A DNA stretch of 64,000 nt, taken from Pseudoips prasinana. Lineage: Eukaryota; Arthropoda; Insecta; Lepidoptera; Nolidae. Position numbers and translations under genes: made by a program. This document shows positions 1 through 13,000 of the stretch, piece after piece (position 1 is the stretch's first letter; every line of letters begins with the position of its first letter). A model generated the notes under the pieces. That model saw only the letters and a list, made by a program, of their open reading frames with translations. It was not told the DNA's origin and did no database searches. The stretch covers positions 33,112,549 through 33,176,548 of the forward strand of contig OX621234.1 in NCBI GenBank assembly GCA_951640165.1. Direction: 5' to 3'.

Positions 1-133
1 CCTATTTCTAGTCGTTTGTAAAGTTCAAAATGTAGGTAACTTTTGACTTGCTATATACCGAGAAACAGTACTAAGCTTGTTGAGATACACCTATCACAAA
101 AAGCTTAGTACTATTTCTCGATATACTCGATTA

Positions 134-451
134 TCTACATATATTAAAATCGTAGGAAAGTCAAAACTGTACATTGAATATTTTTTTAAAGGATATTTGG
201 GGCGTGATCTACCTTCAATATCAAAGCCAAAAATATAGTTGTTAGAATTTTTGTCTATGTGTCTGTTTGTCTGTATGTATGGCCGGGCTAAACTCAAAAA
301 GTACTTCATGGATTTACTTAAAATTTTGCATGAATATTACTAAGAGGTCGGGTCAACATATACGCTACATATTATCATGCAATCACCTACTGGGGAGGAG
401 CTGTGATAATTTATAAAATTTAACGCTGGTAAAACCGCGGGGCACGGCTAG
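134..451 (+). mobile_element. Short Helitron, family H1
   Basis: Starts TCTACATATATTAAAATC, ends with a GC-rich hairpin (AACCGCGGGGCACGGCTAG) and CTAG before T, the ends expected of Helitrons. It is closely similar to the copies at 34334 and 43485. No coding capacity; the open frame inside it is incidental. Confidence 0.75.
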
Positions 452-941
452 TTAGTAATATAATGATTTGGCAGCACTGCTTTAAGGGCGTGAGTACAGT
501 AGGCTTAAATACTCTTTGGGCGTGAGTGTGCTTGCTTTAGATATTCTATGTGAGTGTGGGTGTCGATCGATATCATGACAAAATAAAAAATACTTGTCTT
601 TGATTGAATCGTCGCGTATAAAATCAGTGTGAAGTAGTATTTTTGTGGTTTTGTAATTTGTTTTAGATCTTTTGCTTAAAAGTTATCATAGAGGCGCTAA
701 ACGTTGGGTTCTTAATAATCTTACAACTGTGAGTGCGTAATATATAATAATCTGAAGTATTTGTGGTTTTGAATTTAAGGTAGTAAATCTGACGCAGTGT
801 CTATACACACAGTAATTTTTCCAATTACCCTTTTGGTACAGCCGTGTTAAGTAGTTAATGGTACCCAGAACGTATTTAGTACATATATAGGGTATTGCCG
901 ACTTAGACACCGAGTAAAGCTTAAATTTGTTGCATTTGCAG

Positions 942-1039
942 TTGAGAACCTGTTGCTATTAAATTCAGGATCGCCTTTGCGATGCTGAACACTTAAAGAC
1001 AGTCAGTAGTATACACCTTGTGAAATAATAACTAGCACC
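942..1039 (+). promoter_or_regulatory. Clk: Probable 5' untranslated leader of Clk exon 1
   Basis: A possible acceptor (TGCATTTGCAG, AG at 940-941) precedes this segment, so the leader may be spliced from a non-coding exon outside or upstream in the window. A TCAGT initiator-like motif lies at about 1002. A very short upstream ORF (ATG at 982, TAA at 994-996, four codons) sits in the leader. Transcription start cannot be fixed from sequence alone. Confidence 0.4.
982..996 (+). promoter_or_regulatory. Upstream ORF in the Clk leader
   Basis: ATG CTG AAC ACT TAA, four codons, 44 bases ahead of the Clk start. If the leader begins upstream of it, it could reduce translation of the main frame. Confidence 0.35.
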
Positions 1040-1077
1040 ATGGAGGACGACGGTGATGATAAAGATGACACAAAAAG
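1040..1077 (+). CDS. Clk: Clk coding exon 1 (acidic N-terminus)
   Basis: Starts at an ATG in very good initiation context (ACCATGG). It encodes [12 protein letters not shown] plus two bases, closely like the Drosophila CLK N-terminus, which is acidic and contains DDKDDTK. The donor AAAAG|GTTTGT at 1078 is moderate. The split codon AG|G joins the bHLH exon in phase 2 and gives Arg13. The similarity to fly CLK decides the start. Confidence 0.9.
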
Positions 1078-4000
1078 GTTTGTAGAGTTACATTCAATTA
1101 TTTCACTTCAATCCATCATATTCATCATTGTTGATGAGTACTGTGGGTATTAAACGGCAATCATGACAATAGATAAAAAAAAACACTAAGTGGTGAGATT
1201 GAGCATAAAAAAATAAATAAATTCCAGTCTATATTTAAGAGTTATGTCTTTTAAAAGAAGGGTACGGGGCCTTCTCTTCTTTCACAAGACTAACTCTCAA
1301 ATATTAACTAAATCTAGAGTTTCAGTGCTCAAAATTAGATTGTCAGCTTATAACATAATTAGACAATCTTGTAACGGCCATGGCTTAGTTGTAGGGTGAT
1401 TTCATTACCATTATCTTCAGACCTACTGATAATGTATTTAAATTGCATGCCTGTTATATTCTAGATAATTCTAATAATGACTTTGAGATTCATCATCATG
1501 AGAATATCTTTTTCCATATCACACTGACTTTTCTCCTCATGGAAATATGGTTATTTACTTGTTGAATTTGCACGAATATCTTATGGTTCAATCGCAGTGT
1601 GGACTGTTCCAGTTTTAGGGCATGGATCGGCTGGTAATTTAGAGAATAATGAATCATTAGTGAAAATGTACCCTGAATATTTACATTTTCTTTTTTTTTT
1701 GTTTCATTTACCTTTGTATTGCAATCTTTCATTTGATAGATATTTAGCAATATATATATCAGATCTTGGGAGATTTTTCTTATTAGCCTCCTGGTTACCA
1801 GATGGTACCTGGTGATACAGAAAATGTTAATTATGAATCCATAGGATTCATAATTAACATTTTCTGTACATACATACATAGACTCACGCCTGTTTCCCAG
1901 AGGGGTAGGCAGAGAGGTACATTTTCTGTATCACTATAAGTATTAGAAATGCACAATTTCTGTTTAGATAGCACAATGGATGTATAAGAATCCAATACAG
2001 ATACATCTTACTCAAAATTTCTTATCATATTTTGTAATTTTTTTAAGATTTTCTGTAGAGATGAAAACAACTTAGTAATGTTTAATTTAACTAATATATT
2101 TTAATACCCTGAACCGGCGAGCATGTATGAAGAATATAATGACAGTAAAGAGGCAAAAGAGGTGTGAAAAGATTGTGACAAATGGAAATCCGTTGTCTCT
2201 GCCTACCCCTCTGGGAAACAGGCGTGAGTCTATGTATGTATGTGTGTTTAAATAAAATATTAATATATATGTAATGACCATGATGACCATGGGAGCACAT
2301 ATAAAAGAAGAGAAGGGGAGTACAAGTTGAGCAGCCACTTCACCGAATGGCGCTACTTTATATTCTTGATAGCTTAGGTTCATTACAACAATCTCCCCAA
2401 AATTAATGAAGTTTGGTATTCAGGATTGCCTTGGTGAGGACAACAGCATCTCCAGTATTTATATATTGCACCTTAATCTGCTTTTTATTGTCTTTATCGC
2501 TCACAAAATCATTGGAGAACCACATATATGTTTGGTTCCAACCAAACTTATCAATATATGTTTGGTTCTGCAATTATAACCTTCATTACCTGAAAGTTTG
2601 ATACAACTTTGGTTATCAAAATAAATAAGTATGTATTGATTGATTTTTGAGATGTGGCCAAAACTGTTGCTTCTTTGGTACATGGTTATAATATCATGTA
2701 TTCCGCTTGTCGTTGATAATGCAATGGTAGGTTGGCATTTAAACTCCCAACATATAGATCCAACCTGAAACAAAAAAAATATGTCTATTCTTCAGAGTTA
2801 ATCTCAATTGGCATCACAGTATGCATGAACTATCTCTTCATTTTCATATTGAGTGTTAGACAGACAATAGTTTGTCTAACAGACAAGTTCACAGTTCAAC
2901 ACAACAACAGTTTCTTTTGATCAATGTACATGATACCATTTTTCCTGTCTCTTGTAACATGAAGTCCAATACAGTACTTTAATTCTTTCTCCAAATCTTT
3001 CATGCTGAATGTTTCACATATATTTTGTTTAGTATAACTTTTGGTAGATTTCAAGTTTGTAAATACAATTAAATCATCAAGATAAAAACATGATATTGTT
3101 TTCATTTGAAATTTTATAATAAATACATGAGTCAATAGCAGAATTGAAAAACCTATTTCTCTAAGTGTACTATCCAACTTTATTTTCCAGTTAAGATAAT
3201 ATTTTTTTTAGTAAGCAAATATCTGTGGTATTTTAGTTCCATACATAGGTGGCTGTAGCATTTAAATATCTTCATCACATCATGTAGAAATGGTGAAACA
3301 CCATCGATTTGATTGATATCTTTGACATATTTTGTAGTTAGTGCCAGTAAGTATCAGAGTAACAAATCATAGTCAATACCTTTTCTCTGAGCATATCCTT
3401 TTATAATGTTTCCTGGTTCATTTCTTTTAGTTTTGTATGCCCTCTTTCATGGTATTGTCTTCTTACTTGGTGGAAGTTTAGTTAAATCCACATTTTATTT
3501 TCTATTTAAGACCTGTATGCATTGTACAATTGGGAAGCCGCTGGATGCGGGCAGCGCAGGACCCGTCTATTGAGGAGATCCTTTAGGGAGGCCTTTGTCC
3601 AGCAGTTGACGTCAGCATATGACGATGATGATGATGATGATGATTCATTGTACATGGCTTGTAACCATTGCTGAGAATATGTACATGAAAAAGCTTCTTC
3701 TAAGCTTATTGGATATAGATAGGTATGCATAATACGGATTGTCATCAGAGTCATCAGTGACAAAACATTTCTGAACTATAAGAGCTGTATTGTTGGAACT
3801 TGGTAAAAATATATATTCTGTAAACCTCATTAAGATTTTCACACAAAAATATAAAAAGAATGATAATTTTGGGGGTCCCCCATACATGTGGGGTATCTAT
3901 GGATAGGTCTTCACAAATGATATTGAGGTTTCTAATATAATTTAATTTAATTAATCTGAATAGTTTGCGCGAGAGACACTTCCAAAGTGGGAAAATGAGT

Positions 4001-7000
4001 GTCCCGCCCCCCCTGTAACTTCTAAAATAAGAGAATGATAAAACTAAAAAAATATATATGATGTACATTACCATGCAAACTTCTACAGAAAATTAGTTTG
4101 AAGGAGATCTAGTAAGTAGTTTTTTTTAATACGTCATAAATCGTAAACTGCAATTTACCTTACTACATCTCTACTCTTCACTATGATTCCTTTTTTAACA
4201 TCTAATAATCTGTAGCCTTTTGTATTTTGGCAATAACCAACAAATATCATTTCTTTAGTTTTAAAGTCCCATTTCCTTCTCTGTTGTTTAGGTACATGAG
4301 CCATGGTTTTGCATTTGAATATTTTCATGTGGCTAATATTGGGTATTTTTCAGACCACATTTCTTCTGGAGTCCTGTTATTAAGTAATTTAGATGGGAAT
4401 CTATTTATTATATATTTATTATATTTATATAGCCTCAGCCCAATCAACTTTTGATAATTTGGCATCACTGAGCATGTTCTTAGCACATCCACAAACAATT
4501 GGTACATTCTGTCACTTAAACCATTCTGCACAGTTGTTAGGGTGTTGTAGTTTGATGTTAGATGCCTGAGTCTGTAAGATACTTTAAAAATGATTTGTTA
4601 CAATATTCTGTTCCATTATCTATAGGATAATTTTAATTCAGTTCATTCTCAACTTTACATTTAAAGTTTTGAGAAACTGAAGTAATATTCAATTTGTTTT
4701 TTTAAAAGTAAACAAAGACTTTTCTAGAAAGAGCATCAATGAATGTTATAAAATATTTTGCACCTCCTAAAGGTCCATTGGTCCACAAAGGTCAGAATGA
4801 AATTACCTCAAGAAGTGTTGTTGCTCTTGAGACTTTTTTTAAAAGGTAATCTTGCCTGTTTGCCTTCTTTGCAGGGCAGGCATACATGATTTACTCTCAC
4901 TTTTAATAATATTTATCCCTTCTGCACAGTTTCCAAATTTTTTACCATTTAATCAATCAAATTTGCCAAATTTCTGTGCTATCAGGGGCAGGAGCATATA
5001 CATCCCCACGGACAGTATTCAGTTTATATTTGTTGTTGATTGGTCTAGCTGTTGCTACATTTTTTTTCTTTTTGGTAACACTAGCTGACTAGCCAATAAC
5101 AAGTTAGTACTAAGTTCTGGAATAAATAAAATGTCTCTCATCTGCACTGCATTTTACATTACCATCTTTACAGCTGAGATTGAGATCCAAATTTCCCATC
5201 TTCTGTACAGTAACTTTAATCATTGGCCACCATTATGGAGATGGACCAATCAATTCTTCTAGTCATGTGCATAGATGCATCTATCATATTGGACTGGATA
5301 TACCAGTCATAGTAGTCCTTTGGGGTTGCAAAATTTTTGAATTTTAATTTTTATTGGTAAAACAGTTTACTCAGATGTCCATATTTGTTACAACGGAAAC
5401 CACTGGGCTTATTCTGATGATTTTGGGGGTTATAATTCTTCTTTTGGCCATTATTATGCTTTGTGTACAATGCAGTAGTAACAGATTCATTTTTTACGTC
5501 TTTTAATAACTTATTTTTAATTGAGTCTGCACTTATTTTAACACCGGAGTTTTCAATTTTCATTGTCATTAGCTTGTACTGCTCTGGCAAACCCGACAAC
5601 ATTAAAGTTCCAAGCCATTCATCGTTGACTTTGAAGCCTATGTTTCTCAATTTATGAGAAGTTGTCACTAACTTATTTACATAATTCTCAATATTAGAAC
5701 AACTATCTAAATTTGTATTGATTAGATCACGTAATAAAGCTACTTTATAATCCTTGATAGTTTAGGTTCATTACAAAATATTCTGTGATTTCAAAGCCAA
5801 TGTGTGTTTAAAATGAGGCTGTGAGGTTTGCAACATTCAAATGCTGTGGCTCACATAGCCTTCAGTGCACTAGGCTTTAAAGAGTGAAAAATTCAATAGT
5901 GGACTCACCTATGCAATCTGAAATATCTTACATGTTATCAAGGTCCCGCTACATGAGTTTTGGTCACAACACTAACACACTGCTGCAACACAGCTGATTA
6001 AGATGAGTTCGGAAATAATATCACTGTGGCACCAGAACCAATAGTAGCTTAACTCTTTAACTAGCTGAAATTTATGGCTACAAGAGAATACAACACAGCA
6101 ACATTTTCTCAAAAAAATATAAGTTCATACTTCCTAACGATTTTAAATTAAAAACTATTTGTTTATTATTATAATCATCCAAACTGATATGTCTTTTCTA
6201 TTTAGATGTAGTAGATTTTAGGTACAATTGCCAGACTTCGTATACTAAACAACCACAAGATTACCATCACAGACAGTCTCTATGCAAAAGATGCATAAAA
6301 TTTGGGGAAACACCTCCACACATACTGTTGCATGTCAATGGTCATAGTTCTTAACCGCTTGAAGCCTAGGCGCGCGCAAAAAAAATTCGTCGAAGCCCAG
6401 CCGATAACGTCACCGGCCCGCGTGAAGTGTCGAGCTTACAAAAAAAATTTTTACGACGCAGATTGCGGCCTGCTGTTGTTGAAGTGGTGTTTTTGTTTGA
6501 GTTAAAAAGTCAAGCTTGTAAATGGTATCAGAATTTATTGCGGACGTCCTATTTGAAATATAATACTTGACTGTGAATGTAAGTAATACGTAAAAAATCA
6601 TCATTTGCGACTTAAAAAATATTTATTTTGTTAAATAGAGCAATCATTCGATTACTAGGCTATTGAAATTATTCTAAAGGTATTATTAAATGGAAATAAA
6701 AATAATACTTTTACTTAATAGTAGAAAAATATTTATTTAGAGGCTTACAAAGTTTGCACAGATTTCATACAGGAAGTATTTTTTTCACCCAAACTTAAAT
6801 ACTTAATTAATAATAAACGCTTTTAGACAGACCAAAAATATAATTACTAATTAAAACCTAGATTCATATTGGAATTTATTTAAAAAAATCGTGGCTCTAA
6901 GTTAAATATTCCCACTAAAATATGAAAGTGATTGAAAGGTGTAGCGTTTTCAAAAAACCACACGGTAGGTTTCTCAAAAAAATTTGTTCAGCAAAATTTA

Positions 7001-10000
7001 GGTACATAGAATAGTATATAAATAACTATTTACGTCAAAAAAATACCTTTTCAACGATATATCACACTTACTATTTGATCCCTGTTTAAAAATATTGCAA
7101 GTAAAATTAAAATCGCAAGTGTATGTATTCATGTTATTTGTACATAGGGCGGTCGCAGCCATTTTGTTTTATTACGTATGGGCCGGCAAGTTTTGTTATG
7201 TTTAATCTTCTCATGATGTTAACTCAAATGATGTTATTTATTTAATTTTATGTCGAACAATAGTTACTCTTTCCAAATAAATATTAATCATGACGTTTTA
7301 CACAGAATTGTGAACACGGTAAGCAATTACATTTATGAGATGGTCAGTAGCACTAGACATGTATTGAAAAACTTACCAATAATAAAAAAAGTAAACACTT
7401 TACACTGCAATCCTTTTTCACAATAGCACTTTATTAAATATTTAAATGAAAAAACACACAAACTTACCAAATAAACGTATTAAAGTAATTAAAACACGTA
7501 TTCAAACGAAGTATACGGCGGGCATACGCGACGCTGACTATCGTAAACAAACACTGAACTTTAACTTTTTTTTTTGTTATACTTCGCGTTCCCGTGTACA
7601 GCTTGATAAAAGTTTTTAACAAGGCCAATTCATGTAGAATGAGATAAAAATATTAGAAAAAAGGTGTGTTTGAAAGAGAAAAAGATAATAATGTTTGTTT
7701 CAACGAATATCTAACTGCGACAAAAAAAGGGACAAAACAGACGTTCGGGCTTCTACTGTTGACAGCAAAAAGGGACATTAGTCACATTTGGGCTTCAACC
7801 GGTTAAACAATCCAAAAATACTGCAGGAGTCACTGAACTCCAACTTTCTAGGCCCCATGGACTTCTGGATGGAACTAAAATGGTTTGAGTAGCCAAGTAA
7901 TTTCATGAACTATCCCAATCAAAAATGCACAATCAAAAGGCGAAGTGTAGAAATCAATTGCCCAATTAACTATATTATGTGTACTATGTAAATGCAATGC
8001 TTTGGCAAAATAACTAATTTGGGGCTGGCATACCCAGAACCAGGACATTACAAGGATCTACCCCTAAAAAGCGTACTGAAGTATGTGCAGTCTGCTCTCA
8101 GGGCTCTATGGAGATGAGAAATTGGGGTCAGTACAAAATATCTGGAAAGGTCAAAGTGCTGTATGTAAGTACACTCATACCAAGACAAAATAAGACGGCC
8201 AACTACAGTTTCTCTAACTTCTTTACTCAGAAATACTTTGATAGAGAAACTGCATCATCATTGAATTTAAATTTTTGTCGACATCATATAATTTTATTGC
8301 ACTGTTGACAATAGCTTTCTAGGACTTCACAGTGTGCTACGATAGACATATAGATATTAAGGTACACGGATTGTATGAAACATTTAGATATACTTAAAAT
8401 AAAATTTGATTTATGATAGTAATGATTTAAGTTATTTAGCAAATTAAATGGCAGTATGCAAATAGCATGATCTTAGTAAATTCTTGAATGTTCCGAATTT
8501 TTTCGAAACAACGTCTTGGTTTCCTAGAAGTTAGTAAGTAGTTCTTCATAATTGGTCATAAAAGCTTTGGTTTTGATTGGAAAAAAAAGAATTTATGTAC
8601 AGGTTAGTTATGGTATAGTGTCATTCGGTCGAAAGTTGGTGCTGTCGATTCGTTCGTACCGCGACACATAAAGATGATGCGAATTTATTCGAGCCGATTA
8701 TGTAGATTCATATGTTAAAACTTGTAAATATATAAGTTTTCGGTAATTTATGACTTTCGGGGTTGTGGTTTACATCTAAGACGTTATTTAATTTATTTCA
8801 TAATTAGGTTATTTGATTGGTATTTGATAATAGGTTTGCTATTTTCCTTGAAAATGCCTTCTAGAAAAATAAAACAAACCTCCGCTACGTACCCGAAATG
8901 CGTAATGAGAATAGATAGGCCTCAGGAGTCCCCTGAACCTGGTATAAGCATGGTATATAGAGAAGCATTAACCTATGTCTCTCATTGAATAAAGTTATAA
9001 GTCCTTAATACGCAATTTCTTTATTAGTCCGTAGCTTCCATTACGCTCGTACAGGCACAGGTAGTTTGGAATATAAATACTGAGGAATTTACATATTTAT
9101 GACACCAAACAACAAGGTCGCAATGAATAATAATAATATATAGGGACAATGTCACACAGATCATCCTAGCCCCAAACTAAGCAAAGCTTGTACTATGGGT
9201 ACCAGGAGACGATATACATACTTATATAGATAGATAAATACTTATATATATAGAAAACATCCATGACTCAGAAACAAATATTCGTCCTCATCACACAAAT
9301 ATTTGCACTTACCGGGATTCGAACCCAGGACCACCAGCTTCGTAGGCAGGAGCACTACCAACTAGGCTATGGTGACCGTCACTTCGGTATTGCATTTTAT
9401 TTTATTCAGACAGGGATTTATGTGCACTCTTGGAAAAATGTTGTAACAGAAACGAGTACACGCATACTGCACCCGCTGTATGAGTTTTGCCAATAACCTA
9501 GGTTCGAAAGCTGCGTCAAAATAGTTAAATCGTGACAGAACCAACGAATCCACTAGTCTCCAATTTACATTTGTCAAACTATATATATATCGAATTTCAA
9601 AAAGGTGGTGTACTATGTTTTGTAAATATTAGAAATAAACATAAATTGTGTGAACATTATAATTCTATTGCATGCCAAAGATATGCAATCTTAACGAAAA
9701 TTACATGGTACAAGTATTAGTACAAATGGCAGCCTTATCTCTAAATACTTTCTTACTTTGCGCATTTCAGGCCATGGACCAAATAAATATAATGATATAC
9801 AGTACATTTTAATAAAATATAAATAACATAATCTACTATATAAAAATAAGTCGGGTTTTCCTTCCTGACGCTATAACTCCAGAACGCACGAACCGATTTC
9901 CACGGTTTTGCATTCGTTGGAAAGGTATCGGGCTCCGTGAGGTTTGGGGCAAAGAAAATTTATAAAATTTAACGCGGGTAACACCGCGGGGCACAGCTAG

Positions 10001-10024
10001 TATTAAATAAATATCATATACACA

Positions 10025-10056
<32 letters not shown>

Positions 10057-13000
10057 TATAAATAGCCCAGATGGTGATCCTTTCGAGTTTGGTTTTGATC
10101 GGAAAATGTTATAACTAAGTAGAGGTTAGGTTAGTGTTAGAAGCCGCTGGATGCAGGCAGCACAGGACCGGCTATTGTGGAGATCATTAGGGTAGGCCTT
10201 TCTAGCTGTGGACGTCTTTCGGCTGATATGATGATGATGATGAGGCAGAGGTTCTTACTTTTTACATTTCAGTCAATGTTCTTTCTACACTTTTTAAATT
10301 ATATTGGTAGTATTAAAGCGCGACCGTCGTTATTAACACAAGGTCCGTCATAATAATAATAATAACTTAATATAGACAGAACTATTGACAATATGTAGTA
10401 AAAATATTAGACTTAAACTAGATAATTAAACATAATCTCTTGACAATAACTTGATACGAGCTAGCTAAATATCAATGCTATAATAAAATAAATTTTATAA
10501 ATGTTTTCATACAATGTGTACCTAAATATCTAGGTTACTAGAAATAATAATGTATACAACTATATCACTACAAACATGTTCTGACTATTTACAAGCGCTT
10601 TTTAAAGTCTACGTGAATAAAAACCTTTTTTATTTTTATTCAGTGACTTGGACATCATATCGTCACAAGCGACCAGCTAGCACGTGAATTGATTTATCGA
10701 AAGTGATAGTGGAACGCTTTGGAAATTTACCTCAAGTTGTATGTAGGTATGTAACATGTAACTTGAGGTAATTTTCCAATGCAGTAATCAAAGCTTTCCT
10801 TTATTTAAACAGGATTAGGTGTTTGAAACTAAATATCGTTAAAGTCGATGACCGCGGTGTCTCAGTTGGTAGTGAAATTACCTTCTGATCCAAATTGCAG
10901 GTTTGATCCTTGTACGAGAAGAATATTTATGTTAATGTATGTATATATTTTCCATATAAAGCAAATAAGTATTTCTATCCGTTACCCATTTGAAATAAAT
11001 GCCACCAACATTGTTTAGATCAGGCTAGATGGCGCCCTGTAATATGTCTAGGATATGCGTATATAATTTATACATTGAACTGAGAGAACGTGGGTATTCC
11101 GGCGAAGGCGTGTAAGAACCAACTTGAATTTACACGAATTTCTGATAAATTGCTATTCATTTGAATTTCGTTATGTTTTGTTGATTTTAATCTAGTTACA
11201 TAACATACTGCCGTGTTCTTAATATTGTAAGCTGTTCTCCAGACCGTTCACTTAGTGAAAACGGCTAGGCCTGGGATCGAGGACCACTTCGGCTCCCTTC
11301 TAATTTCAGATCCCGTGCCATATGATCTTCATATCTTTGGTACTCTGAATTGTGTTCCATCCCTATAACAGTGGCCACGATTTGAAAAACTACTGGTTGA
11401 GTGCCTTCTGGTCTTGTACTTTCTCTTAGTCGGTCTTACACTATCAAAAATTAACTTTTATTAAGCTCATTTCAATTACATCAATTGATTAATTAATTAA
11501 TTAATAATAAATCTGTTTACAAGGTTAATATATGAAGTAGGTTATACGTTAATATATATTTTTTGAAGGATAACAATCATTTTAAAAGATATCCTAACTC
11601 ATTGTTTATCCACAGTCACTAAAAGTAAATAAAATAATGTACATCAAAAACGGTATTAGATGACCACTAGAATAGTTCAATAAGAGTTGTACTTTGTTTG
11701 CGTTTTATTATTTTATTTTTTGAGAATTTGATGTTTTGTTTGATGTAATTATACACTTTTCGGGTTCGGTACCTAAAGGCTGCCAACAGAACTCTATTAT
11801 TAAGCCTCTGCGTATATTACTAGTCGCGCCCCACGGATTGCCACCAATCGCCATCCCTACTAATCGCTGTCTTTCTATATTTTACGAAATATTATTTGGT
11901 CACAAATAATAGCCGGTTACTTCGTAGCATTTTCAATATGAAATCCAAATTTTGTCTTAAGTCGACAGTATGTAGGGCTACAAAGTTTAGTGGCAAAAAC
12001 GAAATCGCTTTAAAACCGAGTTTGCGCAGGCCCGTCTGACCTACCCCTCGAGTACTTCTTTACGTGCTCTTTGCCCTCGAGTATATTTAAAGCTTGCGTG
12101 GCGCGAAGCGGTAGTGTGCTCCGAGGTTTCATCCGCGTAAAATGTTACAAATTACAGCTTATTTGGTATTCGAATATTTAAGTTAGATTACTACAAAGTT
12201 TTAACTAAATTTCGATCCGTAGTTTTTGCGTGAAAGAGAAATAAATATCCATATTCACAAATTTTCGCATTTATAATATAAGTAGGATATTACTGATTTT
12301 TCTTATTACTATTCATTAGTGCATTTATTTATTTATTAATGCACATTTAAAAGATTAAGTGTCAGCAGTGTACAGTAATTTGAAGTGGGTGCAATAACTT
12401 CCCAGTCGCCGCCCGGTGGTAACGGGGAATATCATTCTCAGGGGCCATTAGGAATATAGCAGTCCTTCAGGTCGGTTGTCCTGTCAGCGCGCTGTCTCTG
12501 TGCTATTCTGATAAGTTATCAGTTAAAATTATCGTAGGCTGTTAATTTCTATTGTCTATATAAAATCAAATCGTATTCGAAAATAAAAGGAACGGAAATG
12601 TCGAACAGGTGAGTAACTGTATAGCTCGTACAACAAAAAAACATGAAAATATGATATATTTAAAATTTTCTTAATTTTCTTTGGATGTTAATAATTGCTC
12701 TGTAATAGGCAGAACCTAAACCTAAACTTTTTAGGGGATGAGCATTACTATAGTTTATAAAACATATACTTAACTTATATATTAGTATATATATAAAAAT
12801 ATTAAATAAGTCTAATATTATAGCACCTCATTTTGAATCCATCATGGACAAGTACGATTTTTACTTGGCTGTATTTTTAAACTATTTTATTAAATTAAAA
12901 TTATAATAATAATGATTATATAATTTAAATTTTTTGGTGATTAAGAAGTCTCGAGACGTACGCATCTCGTACAAAATAGATATTATTATCATACAAACAA

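Larger units (their letters stand above)
2385..5775 (-). pseudogene. Decayed Ty1/copia retrotransposon (gag-PR-IN-RT-RH)
   Basis: Minus-strand remnants appear in the copia order. Gag (about 5755-5351): [15 protein letters not shown], then a degraded zinc knuckle. Protease-like ASMHMT near 5280. Integrase end (4531-4325): [20 protein letters not shown]. Reverse transcriptase (about 3290-2896): YLDDLIVF and [18 protein letters not shown]. RNase H (2773-2400): [20 protein letters not shown] and RTKHI. Stops and frameshifts break every domain. A RTE tail (3534-3642) and another repeat (3768-4165) are inserted in it. No LTR pair is clear; a 35-bp direct repeat lies at both ends. It is non-functional and sits in Clk intron 1. 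Confidence 0.8.
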
